NCBI GenBank assembly: GCA_010093705.1
Contig: MU006094.1
Coordinates: 719,550-783,549, forward strand
Direction of reading: 5' to 3'
DNA from: Patellaria atrata CBS 101060
Taxonomy: Eukaryota; Ascomycota; Dothideomycetes; Patellariales; Patellariaceae
Length of the DNA: 64,000 nt
This document shows, in pieces, positions 46,353-57,800 of the stretch (the stretch's first letter is position 1; each line of letters opens with the position of its first letter). The notes below the pieces were generated by a model, which made no database searches, was not told the DNA's origin, and saw nothing but the letters and a program-made list of their open reading frames with translations. Position numbers and translations under genes: made by a program.

Positions 46353-49300
46353 ATGGATCGATATCCAGCTGGCCGACCGCCATCACGTAGGCAGATCTTG
46401 AACGATGGGACATCAAAGGCAAACGCTACTTCTCATCCACAGCGCTCACGTAAATATGATATGACATTCTCATCTTCAAGGCCGTTGCCGCATGACCAGT
46501 TCCTCGTTCCCAACGGCACTCTTGGAATCCGACACGCATCATCATCTCCACAGAAACCAAAGGGGGAGAATTTACGACTTGCCGCGACCACTAATAACGA
46601 AGACGACGAGATGAAGAGAGATTCCGAAGTCTCTCAGGAGTCAACCAATGTTTCGGATTCTGCGAGTAGACGACGGAAGACCCATATCGGGCCATGGCAA
46701 TTAGGAAGAACTATCGGAAAGGGTGGATGTTCAAGAGTAAGAGCGGTTAGGCATCGAGCGACCGGGCAAGTTGGAGCAGCCAAAATCGTTTCCAAAGCAG
46801 TTGCTGAGGACCTGCGTGCTGTGAGTTTGGCCAACTTGATCAAGAGCACGGATGAGGACCACCAAATGTTCGCTGATGGTAAAGTGATGCCTTTCGGCTT
46901 GGAACGAGAGATTGTGATCATGAGGCTCTTGGAACATAAGAACATTGTCAAGTTGTATGATGTATGGGAAAATCGAAATGAACTGTAAGTCTTCTGTCTT
47001 GATAGGTCTACGAGATACTAATACAACACCAGCTATCTTGTAATGGAGTATGTACAAGGTGGTGAATTATTTCACTATATTGAAGAGCAAGGAGGCCTTC
47101 TGGAAGTCGAGGTTGTGTACCTCTTCAGGCAAGTCATCGCGGCCTTACTCTATTGTCATCGTATCCACATCCATCATCGAGACCTGAAACCTGAAAATAT
47201 TCTACTTGATCGTCAAACATTCGAAGTCAAGCTCGTGGATTTTGGCATGGCGGCGCTTCAACCCTCTGGTAAATGGTTGAGTACGCCATGCGGTAGCCCC
47301 CATTATGCGGCCCCTGAAGTCATCCGCAACAGACCTTACGATGGTGCCACAGCGGACATATGGAGTTGCGGTGTCATACTTTACGTGATGCTCACCGGAT
47401 CTCCTCCATTTGTGAATAGCGGTGATGATCGCGATATTAGGAACCTATTTAGACTGATATCAGCAGGACGATACTACATACCTGATGACCTGAGTGCTGA
47501 GGCAAGAGATTTAATTCAACGAATTCTAGTCCCAGAGCCTAAACATCGGATCACTATCGAAGGCATTTGGAGGCATCCGTTCCTCCACAAATATGATAAG
47601 GAGTTTAACTTCACCGAGGACAACTCTTCCGTCGACGTACTTATTGGTCCATATCCACATATTAAGCAATGGGACATTAAGAATAAGAAAGACATAGATC
47701 GTGAGATCTTCCGTAATCTACGCACGCTTTGGCATAGCGAACCAGAGGATGTCTTGATCCAACGACTCCTTAGCAATGAGTAAGTTTTATACCCTCGCAT
47801 TCTGTGGGAAGATTTCCCTAACTTTTGCACAGGGGAAATCACGAGAAGTTTTTCTACAATGCTCTTATCAAATTTCGTGATGAGAGGCTTCAAGATTACT
47901 GGAATACTGGCGACGTCGCATATTCTGCCAGTGACAAACACCATTTCAGACCGCTTAAATCAAGGACTATGGCCAGACTGGCCTCAAGCCGTAGAGCTCA
48001 ATCGACATCCCAGTTCTCCATAATGAATGACGAACATCTTAACTCTCGACATAGCTTTATTGAGTCGCCTCCATCGGAAGCAAGCTATGATCCATACCGC
48101 GCCTCCAAAGATCCTATCATCTCAGGCGATGGTGATGGTTATATGAACGTAACCGTTCACCGAGGAGGTTCTACACAAGGTAACCGGATGCGAAATGGAG
48201 CCGTACTTCCTGGTGTTCGTCAACCGAGTTCTCTCAGAGCGCAATCTCTCCGTATCGAAACCCTGAAGCGAGTCAGTCGCAGGAGCTCAATACTATCCGA
48301 CGATCCATCGGCGAGATCTATAACTTCAAGAAGCAATATACACCGCGTTTTCTCACAGGCGTCATTCGTGAGTTCGGTGTCGCCCCATAGCCCGCCCGGA
48401 AGACTACGTCCTGTTGCTCAGTATAAACGTAATGTCAGCTTCACTCATCTGCGACGAACCTCCACGGCGAGCTCTCTTGTTTACAGTCCTCGAAATACTC
48501 CAGAGAGGCCCGACCAGAGATCATATCGGAACACGGATATTGTTGTCCCGGGAGAATCGTCATGTCCTCCGGCGGATAGAGTACACAGGTCAGCAAATCC
48601 CGCCGAGGAGATACGAAGTGCAAAGTTACGCTCTGACAAACCACGAACTTTTAGTCAATATATTGAAACCGAGACCAGGAAGGTGAGTACAGAACTTGGC
48701 TACATTTGTGACAGCGCATTCATGAATGAGTCGGGGAGCTCTGTCGCGCGTACGTCTCTTACAGATAGACCCGACCCGTACAATATGGAGACTCCTCCAT
48801 CTTCAATCTCGAACCGCGGTTCCAGAACTAGGTCCTCACACGCCGTACGATTCAAGGATCGACCCTTGCCTCCTTTACCTATTGAGCCAAATGAGGAAAC
48901 CCCAAACACCTTCATAAGGCGAGAGCTAGCGGAGACCCGTGAACGACTCGCTGCTAAGTGGGCTGAGCAACAGAGGTCGGAAGAGCAGCGATATAGTACC
49001 ACCAGGCACTTCGATGAAGTTCTTGCACAACTCGATCGCTTGACTAGTCAAGCTAGACAAGACGGGAGGAGGATCTCATCCGCTCCGGTAAAGACCCCAG
49101 ACTATCTCGGCCCATTACCGATGATATTTGAAGAAGGCCGTTTTGCAGATGCAGATGAGCGTAGTAATGGACGCCATGGTGGTAGAGCTGTAACCGATCC
49201 TGTGGGAAGGTTTCACGCTGATGGCACGACTATCCGTATGGTCGAGTATTCATCACCCATCCCGTTAACACCTTTACATCCTAAACCCCTGACTATCAGG

Positions 49301-50407
49301 AAGAAGAGCAGCACCCCTCAGATTGCTCAACCAGAGCTACCGAATCAACCTGATCTTACTTTGAACCCTATTCCGACGCTCAGGTTCCCTCAAAATCCTG
49401 GTTTCGTGATTCACGAGGATACTGCCACGGACAAAGGTAAAGACAAGCGGTCTAGCGCTGATACCACTTCAGAGAAGGCCAAAGACCAAACACTCAGGAA
49501 GAAGAAGAGTAGTTGGTTCAGACGCTCTAAGACGGATGATAAGGAAAATCAATCAACCGAATCCGCCCGACCAAAGGTCCCCGAGACCTGGACAGCTTTC
49601 GACAACAATCGAGCCAGGAACGTTTTGAACGATGGTTCGGTCTTGAAGCATACGAAGAGGGAGAGCGATGAGACCAGCGAGTTTCCCCGCAGGGCAACAG
49701 TGAACAGCAAAGCTACTGGCAAGCGTGGATTCTTGAAACGCTGGTTGGGTAAGAAGGACAATGTCGGCATGAGCCTTGGATTGGGCTTAGCGTGTAAGTG
49801 TTATTGGACATTTCGTATCATGGACTTCTCTAACCAGACCTTATAGCAACCGCAAACCTTTCTAACACTAGTCTTGGATCCTTCGACTATGATCTTCGCA
49901 ACCCAGATCCTAGAGATCGCCTAGCTGATGGTCAGACCAACTGGCTCTCTCGCTTCTTGCATTTCAAACCTGCGTGCAAAGTTATTTGCTTCAAGCTCGG
50001 CCGCGGGCGTGCTCGTCAAGAGACTGTGCGTCTCCTTCGTGAATGGCGCAAATACGGTGCTCGTGATGTCAAGTTCGACCGTCGCACTAATGTCATCGAG
50101 GCGAGGGTTGACAAGAAGAATTGTAAGTCCAATCCAGACAGGGTTTTTCTACAACGTAGCGGACGACCAACCTAACAAATGTATAGATCTCCGCATCAAG
50201 CCAGTCAGCTTCGTCTGCGAACTCTTCGTAATCCTCGAACACGGACGCCGTTCCAATTTGACCATTGCCCGTTTCACCCAGACCAAAGGCGCCGCTGCCT
50301 CGTTCCGAAAGGTCATTGATCTCGCCGAAGAAGTCTTGGAACGCCGTGGTCTCCTCGTCGAGGACGACGCCAAGAAGTCTGCCATGGCTGATGTACTTCA
50401 CGGCTGA
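46353..50407 (+). CDS. Gin4/Hsl1/Cdr2-family (Nim1-related) protein kinase
   Basis: Five exons: 46353-46984, 47033-47779, 47833-49793, 49847-50122 and 50187-50407. Introns are 48, 53, 53 and 64 nt; the protein has 1,278 residues. The ATG of MDRYPAGRPPSRR is the first in frame. The kinase domain (about residues 112-393) has LGRTIGKGGCSRVRAV, VGAAKIV with the lysine, HHRDLKPENILLD, VDFGMAAL and TPCGSPHYAAPEV, all intact. A long Ser/Arg-rich disordered region follows. Near the end is a basic stretch and a KA1-like module (FKLGRGRARQETVRLL, FVCELFVILEHGRR) that in this family binds membrane lipids. These kinases sit at septin rings and bud or septum sites and control Wee1-dependent mitotic entry and septation. 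Length and layout fit the family; choosing between Gin4 and Hsl1 needs a tree. Confidence 0.92.
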
Positions 50408-52672
50408 TATACTTTTGCTCAACAACATACTTCTCGGATAACCCTACTCGTGTTTACTTGGCGATATCGGATCTATCGCCTACAAGACAATTACTCTCAC
50501 ATAACCTCTACTCGACTTTACCTGGTGATATAGGAGGTTATTACAGGAGAGCTTATTGGATCGGAAAATTCGTGTGCTTATATTGGATCGGTTGATTGAA
50601 CCACGGTGGGACTTAATTATTGGATGTCGCTACCCCTTTATTGGGCTTTACTACTACTACTACTACTACGGTGATTTGGTCTTGGATTGCGACGACAATG
50701 TGTATATTACAGGTAAGGCGGAGTCAACATCAGCATCATGCAGCATTTGAAGTGGCAAAAAAAAAAAAAAGTGTCAGCGAGTAAACCTTTGGGTACTCCG
50801 CTATGGGCAATCACATCTGGCTTTTCACACACGAAATTGTACGAGAGGCGGACAGTTATGGTACATATTCCCGAAAAAAGACATCCGAAAAAAAAATCAT
50901 CTGTGAGTGTGTGTGCTTGGTGCTTTTGGAGGCTTGTAAAGGGTAGCCAGTTACGAAGAGTAGCGATTGTAGTAGATACTTATTTGCAGGAACCCGCCGC
51001 CCCCACCACCGAAAAATACAATATTGCAAAATTCCCATGGTGGAAGACTGAAGTGAATTGCTTGAGCTGCCGTGATACCTTGGACGTTCTTCATGTCTAC
51101 GATGGGATACCAATCGCCGCAATCGCCAAGGTCTTGTCACCCCGTTCGACGGAAAATGGGAGCATTGTCCTACTTGGGAATGGTCTGAAGGCCGGGAGAA
51201 CTACTGGACTCAAATGAAATGTTTGATGAGGTTGCAGGGTCTGCTTCTCACGCTTACCTTAACTTTCTACTGAGCCCTTAGGGTAGGCTGACTGATGGTT
51301 TGGAAGGGAGGACATCATGGTGATCAAGTGGTCCTCCGTTTCAAGCCGCGATTGGAGCGGGGACGCGTGTATGCATCTCGGAGGTGGTTGAGGCTCTGAG
51401 AGATCTAGGGATATAATGGAGGTGGAGTAGGTGGGGTTGGGACGGAGGTAAGTTTTTATTTCCGGTGGATGGGATTGTTTGGTGTGGGGTCCGGGGTAAC
51501 GGGAGACTAAGAAGCTACCTTAAGGTAAGGTAGGTGCGTTGTTGGAGGTAATGAGGTCAGGGATTATTGGAACCGTGAGGGGCTGGGTATAACGGAGGTT
51601 GTTGGATCTAATATTAAGCTTAGTATAGTTTTTGTGGGTTGGAAAAGTGGAAAGGGTGAGGTGGGTGGATTTGCTGCTTGCGGGATGAATATTATGGAAT
51701 TGATTGGATCAAGAAGGTCAATGATCTGAATCACTATCTATTTTAGTTCCTGGAGCTTATGGAAGTTTTACTATTCTAGAGCAATGAAAATACCATTGTA
51801 GTCCTTTTGAACATTTCTGGTCACGAAGCCCCACCTACACAAGAGAAATACGTATGTAATAGCTGATGCGGGTTTCTGACCCCGGAAAAGCAACCGCTCT
51901 CATACTCATATCGAATGCTTCCAGTAGTCGATGCAGCAACTGCAAGAGTCTTAAGACGGTGTGTAAAGACATCAATCCAAATTTACCCAGAGCCCAAACG
52001 GATATGTTCTAGCGCAAGAGAAGAAAACGACAAGAAGCAATCAATTAATTCCAGCACGTCTAAGGAGCAGAGCGAAGAGGAAGAGACATAGATATGTCTG
52101 CAACCTCTGAAAGGTAAATTCTTAACTAGCGGTTGACGTGAGACAACTTGCACTACACGCAGGAGCTGTAGGTAGGAGGAACTGGTCATTGAAAGATCAA
52201 GGTGTACAACCGTTTGATTTCGAAACATCATTATATTAAAAAGCACTACGTCTTTTCTTCGTGGATGCTACTCTAGGTAAAGGCGGACGCTCGTAGGACA
52301 CATTCGAGATGTGGATAGACGGATACACGAAGGTGCTAAGCCAACCAGGTCAGAAACCTGCGTCAAAATCGGCTCTTATCTACACTGTCGCTTGACATTG
52401 TTAGTATGATATGTGCTTGTTTCGAAAATGTAATGTCGATTTAAAGGTATTTTACTCACTGAAAGCTCTATCATGACCGAAATTGCCGGATACAAGTGAG
52501 CTGGACACAAGCAGGAAGGGAGGTGTCATCTGAAGCATTTGACAATGCACGCATCATTTTAAAGGGATATCCATGGTATCCTTCCTTTGGTGTAGTTCCC
52601 CGGAGGTTGCATCATACAGTGCGAATGGATACGCGGTGTTATTTCAGCACATCTGATCCACGTCCCACGCAT
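50408..52672. other. Intergenic, no gene seen
   Basis: 2.3 kb between convergent genes. It contains CTA microsatellite repeats (about 50649-50668), a poly-A run at 50757-50770, and a G/T-rich stretch at 51240-51660. A 159-codon open stretch at 50738-51217 is unrecognised and partly low-complexity. Confidence 0.45.
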
Positions 52673-53225
52673 TCATACGCTTTGTTGGCTTTCATCCACA
52701 ATATAAGCCCTAACTATCCTGACTTCTTCCAAAGGCCTATCCTCCGCATCCGTCTTTATTAAGCCCATCCTCTGCACAATCCTTAGCCCATTCTTTACTC
52801 TTCCAAAAATTGTGTGCTTCCCGTCTAACCACGGTGTGGGCGCTAAGGTGATAAAGAATTGGCTTCCGTTGGTATTAGGTCCACTGTTTGCCATACTCAG
52901 AATTCCGGCTCCCGTATGTTTCAATGAGCTACTGATCTCGTCCTCAAACTTCTCGCCATAGATGGAAGCACCACCGCGTCCAGTACCGGTTGGATCGCCC
53001 GTCTGAATCATGAAGTTGGGAATGATACGATGGAAGATAATGCCATTGTAGTATCCACGAGATGCGAGAGTGGAAAAATTCTGACAGGTCTTCGAGGCGT
53101 GGTTAGTATATAGTTCGACCGTGATGGTGCCCTGGTCGAGATCATACAGTCAGCGTGAGCCATTGCGCAGAATGAAAAAGGGATAAACAAACCATGCTTG
53201 TTTCTAAAGCAACATTGGTGGTCAT
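52673..53225 (-). CDS. Cyclophilin, PPIL1-type peptidyl-prolyl isomerase
   Basis: Two exons: 53225-53193 ([11 protein letters not shown]) and 53131-52673, with a 61-nt intron (GTTTGT..CGACCAG); 163 residues. The order [73 protein letters not shown] is that of PPIL1. The catalytic Arg (FHR), Phe, Gln (GSQFFIT) and Trp are present. PPIL1 proteins work in the spliceosome alongside SKIP/Prp45. There is no signal peptide or extra domain. The last residues (DESQQSV) are slightly divergent. Confidence 0.95.
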
Positions 53226-54433
53226 CGTCGGGTATAATTATCGGAATGCTAGATTTAGATATAATTCCAGTGTGTACTATTGATATTGAAGAGCAATGAA
53301 AGTCTGAGGTACTTCTGTACTTCGCCAAGGGACTGCGAGGATTTTCTAGGTTTCAAATTCATCCAATCACATACTGGAAGGCTTATGTACTACATTGCCT
53401 TACTTTCATCGTTCCAATCAGATGTTATTTCCCTATAAATAGTGGACAACCGATAATGTTCCGATAGCAGTAGTACGTATAAATATTCGACCCGCCCCTT
53501 GGGCTCCACCTCTTTCCTCTACCTACCGTCGTCTCCGTATTGCTTTCAGCTCTAGTCCTTGTATATATCCAGACTAGGTCTAAGGTACAGTGAGATCTTC
53601 AAATACAGTAGAGTACATAATCTTAGAGTTGAGCAACCCACTAAAAATGGGAATACTTTGCTAGCGTAGGTGACTTGTTTGCTATCCCAACTTCAATTCC
53701 GTCCTACACGGGCCTTCGAAGATAGATATGCAATATGGTAGAATGGTAAGATGGTAAGTAATGGCAATATCAAAGTACTTTGTTACTTTGAAATCCAGCT
53801 GCACAAATTTTCTCAAGTTGATTTCGTTCTCTCTGGACTGTGGATCATCATCTTTTCTTCGTAAGTTAAAGGCTTGCTTTTTCAACTCTATCAATCATAC
53901 ATCACCATTTACGTCAAAATCAACCTCTCTGGTTGTAATAGATATCCAAACATCCAGGATGCAACCGGCACTAACCTATCCAGTCGTATCGGGTGTGTAC
54001 CTCTACGACAGCCCTAGCTCTCGTCGTTGAAGGCGTATCAGAAAGAAAATAGTTTAATTGAAGATGATATTGCCGATTTGAAAATTTTTCTTACTTTCTT
54101 AATACTAGTGTAAAAAGTTTAAGACCTAAGACTCACGCTCGAGGGAGGTACACATCAACTCGGAAATTAGAGCCAAGCTTCTGGTTGCTACGACAACCAG
54201 CTCGAGGCGAGAGTAACTGAGCATATTATTCCAAAATCACAGCTTGTTAGTCATCTCAATACGCGCTAGAGCTCAAATCGTCTTTGTCAATTTTTCAAAT
54301 TCCTTGCAACTCCATCAACTTAACTTCTCCATTGCATCACCTCTCAACACACCCAGTCTTTTCCTTGCTTTAAGCACCCCCGCTTTTCTCAAGCTCAACC
54401 ACACCTCATTTTCACACGAGTCCTTTTTCGAAA
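53226..54433. other. Divergent intergenic region
   Basis: 1.2 kb between the cyclophilin and the MFS transporter, with no supported gene. It contains AT-rich and pyrimidine-rich stretches; the final 130 bp look like a transporter 5' leader (CTCAA/TCAAC-rich). Confidence 0.45.
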
Positions 54434-56578
54434 ATGCCACCCTTCGTATCGCAAGATCCGGAAATCGCCTCGTCCACTGAAGGTCCGAATGCGTCTGAAG
54501 GTCCGAATGCGTCTGAAGGTCCGAATGCGTCTGAAGGTCCGAATGCGTCTGAAGGTCCGAATACCTCTGAAGCTTCGAATGTCTCTGAAGCTCCGAATAC
54601 CTCTGAAGCAGGGAACCCGATCGAACTACATCGCGTTAATTCGACAGACGGTACCAGTGATCAAGGTAACCGCGACCGCGATCGTAACGATGCTGCGGCC
54701 TTAACCCTCAGCATCCTCGAGCGTAGCGGGGTTTACGGGGTACGTTGACAGAGCTTATATGCTGGATGATCTGCTAACGAAATAGATGACAACTGCAAGG
54801 TATATGTCAATGCTGGGTATGCTCGGTCTCATAATCGTTCGGGCAATTGCTAATGCTCTCTGTAGCAATGGCCTTTTTGTTCACCGGAGCTCAGCTCCCT
54901 ATCTTACTCTACGGAACCGTGTCACCATTCATTATAATGGATATTGGTGACGCCCACGGGAAATTCATCTGGTTTGTACTGGCGCACATGATTGCCACAG
55001 CTTCTATCTCGCCATTTGTGGGCAGCCTGTCGGACCAGATTGGCCGTAAGTATGTCGCCCTTCTAGGGGCCTTCTTTATTATCCTAGGCTCGCTAATCTC
55101 CTCAACCGCTTCAAATATATCTGTTCTTATAGGTAAGCGGATTTGTCTATAGTTCGCCGGTCTTGTTTTGACGGAGCTAACAAAACACAGGTGGGATGGT
55201 TGTGGCTGGAATCGGTTCTGGAATCGCTCAGGTGGCAGCAATAGCCGTAACGTGTGAGCTTAACCCTAGGCCCGCTCGTGGAAAGGCCATTGCATTACTA
55301 CTTCTTCTCCTGATCCCAATCTCGCCTGCTGCGATGTACAGCCACCTTGTAGCGAAACAGAGCAGTTGGCGCCACGTGGGTTATCTCCCTGGGGGTTGGA
55401 CATTCCTCGGAATGATTCTAACGAGCATCTTCTACTACCCGCGTCCAATTCAAGAAGACTATAGGGAGGGGTTGAAGAAGGTGGATTTCGTTGGAGGCAT
55501 CTTGAGCACACTCGGCGTAGCTTTCCTACTAATTGGTCTTCAATGGGGAGCTTTTATGCAAGTGTGGAAGACTACAAGAGCATTGGTCCCACTTCTCCTT
55601 GGGATTATTGGATTAGGCAGCTTTGTATGCTGGGAGATGTATGGCCCCGAAAATCCAATACTTCCCAAGAGGTTGCGTCAAGATACCCGAACCTTGGGTA
55701 TTGCTCTCTTCATCATGTTTATCGCTGGTGCGAATACGGTTAGCGGTTTGATGTTCTGGCCGGTCGAAACATTCAATATCTATGATCAAAGTGCAGTCGC
55801 CATTGGGCTCAAGACGTTAGCTCTCGGACTTGCGGTCGCGACTGGAGCTATTGTGATGCTTTTTCTGATCAGCTTTCTTAAGGGCCGAGCTAGAGAGCTA
55901 CTCGTTGTTTCCACTGTTTTCACGGTCATTGGTATGTTCTCTCCTAATTTACTCATGAGAGAGTGATATTGATAATTCCGCAAAGGTAGCGCAGGTTTAG
56001 TGAAAGCCGATCGAGACAACATGGATCTCATGTGGTTTCCGATGATAGTCATGGCGTTCGGCCTGGGTGGATCGATCATTCCAACCCTGATCATCACTAC
56101 AATTGTCTGTCCAGATGATCTTGTTGGGACAATTACAGGTTTGGCGACAACGGTCCGTATAGTTGGATCTGGAATCGGTTATTGCGTCTACCAAAACATA
56201 TTCTTGAATAAACTGGGAACGGCTGTGACCCATCGTAAGTTCAAACTAGGTTATGATATATAGACACGATTAACACAATTAGATATTCCCGAATATTTGT
56301 TTCCTGCTCTAAACATCACCGACGCCTCTCACTGGGATATTGAAGAAGTTCTCGAGGTGATGATGAAATACACGAGCGGTATCTCTGACCTTCCTACTCT
56401 CGCTGATATGCCGACCATGGGCGAACACATCAAGATTCACATTCAACTAGCTTTTGTAGACACATACAAGTGGGTTTATTTCTCGAGCTTGGGCTTTGGG
56501 ATCGCAGGTGTTGTAGCCGCCTTCTTCATCAAAGACATTCATCGCTACATGAACGATCGCGCTCCGTTTGTTGGATGA
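54434..56578 (+). CDS. MFS transporter, TRI12-like (trichothecene efflux pump family)
   Basis: Six exons: 54434-54739, 54786-54816 (31 nt), 54866-55132, 55191-55931, 55986-56234 and 56283-56578. Introns are 46-58 nt; the protein has 629 residues. The hydrophilic N-terminus is dominated by GPNASE repeats (residues about 16-57). The microexon joins as MTTARYMSMLAMAFLFTG to give the first membrane helix. Further features are SPFVGSLSDQIGRKYVALLG (the MFS loop motif between helices 2 and 3), GIGSGIAQVAAIAVTCELNP, LIGLQWGAF and GSIIPTLIITTI, then a short cytoplasmic end. This matches fungal TRI12-type exporters of toxins and small metabolites. No biosynthetic genes lie next to it, so its cargo is unknown. 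Confidence 0.9.
54479..54604 (+). repeat. In-frame 18-bp coding minisatellite (GPNASE repeats)
   Basis: Seven copies of GAAGGTCCGAATGCGTCT lie in the MFS first exon; the first four are identical and the last three are diverged (GPNTSE, ASNVSE, APNTSE). The unit is a multiple of three, so copy-number change keeps the frame. Each unit contains an NxS/T sequon, but the segment is predicted to be cytoplasmic. Confidence 0.95.
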
Positions 56579-57301
56579 GCCATGCCTGGACCTGGCCTAC
56601 CCTTTTACAGACGGTCAAGAAAATACCTTGAATATCAGATTGTACGCATGAAGTCTTTCGACGTCAGAATACCTTGTCAAGGAAACATGGAGCCAAAATC
56701 TGGACGGATACGTTTCGAAGCAACATTTACTAGCCTCCTTGTTAGCAAGCTGGAGAAAGAAGAGTGATTGGGAAAGAGCACTTATGATTCCATGGATCTT
56801 ATTCGGATGTTGAGGTTTCCCGCTCAGCGACACTATTTTCTTTTCTTTGTCTCTTTTCCCATTTGTGGATTGAGCATGGCTACGGCCTTACTTCCTGTAA
56901 TGCTTTCATTGGCCTGAAGTCTTCGGTCTGGTCTCTAGGCCCGGCCTCACTGTCTGCCCTTGAAGCTCCTCTTCAGACTGTTTGTACTTTACTTCTCTTT
57001 CTCATCCAGATGCTCTAGGTTCTCCACGATTCGCCGGTGTTTCATTTGGACAGCTCCTCCACGGATCATCGAACATTTCGTTACGCATACGATCCAGGTT
57101 TACAGTCAAGGTCTACTACAACTACGATGCGAATTCAAGGATGGTTCAGAACAGCATCGCCACTTTGGTAGCACCGCGGCCACATCTATTGTGCCGATGG
57201 ACGCTACCTCGTGAAGGCTTGGACATTGGAAAATCAAGACACCCTTCAAAGGCCAGGGATAGTGGACTTGATCTAGTCATGTTTCTCGCATGCTAGGAGA
57301 A

Positions 57302-57800
57302 TCATTTATCGATGTATGGTTTCTCTAAAGCATTAGCTAAAAAGACAGGCCAACGATATACGACCACCATCACCAACACTTACGGCGCGCCCTATCAATA
57401 TCCGGAAGGTAGTAAGAAGGTAGCAGGAATATGTCGACGGCGACTAAATGTCAAGGAGAACCGTCTAACGGTATGGTTTCTCCCAAGACATTAGTGTGGA
57501 GCCAGATACAGGAGAGAGAAACCCGGGAACGCTAGGAATATATGACGGACTCTATCGATCTCCCTACCTTTCGTCGACGGGGTATGGAGACGATGAAGGT
57601 AATTGAAGGCAACTTGGTATTAAGGGCAACCATTTATCGGTGTGTGGTTGCTCTAATACACCAGCATAGAGCCAGAGAAGAAGAATCACACAGCCTATTG
57701 TTCGTAAGAACACAACCGACGAGTCCCATCACTGTCCGTACTTATCAACTGTGGTATGGAGACGATGGCAGCATGTCGAAAAGCACCTACACGACCGAAT
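57302..57800. repeat. Diverged tandem repeat, about 165-170 bp unit, three copies
   Basis: Related segments begin with ATGTATGGTTTCTCTAAAGC (about 57311), GGTATGGTTTCTCCCAAGAC (about 57469) and GTGTGTGGTTGCTCTAATAC (about 57639). Copies two and three share GTGGAGCCAGA/ATAGAGCCAGA and, further on, TATGGAGACGATG (57583 and 57754). They are too diverged for a recent duplication. Confidence 0.55.

Noticed and set aside
50738-51217. 159-codon plus-strand frame
   Set aside because: It spans a poly-A run, has no recognisable domain and lies between convergent genes.
54479-54604. Possible CRISPR-like array
   Set aside because: The units are directly adjacent with no spacers, encode a peptide repeat in frame, and the organism is eukaryotic.
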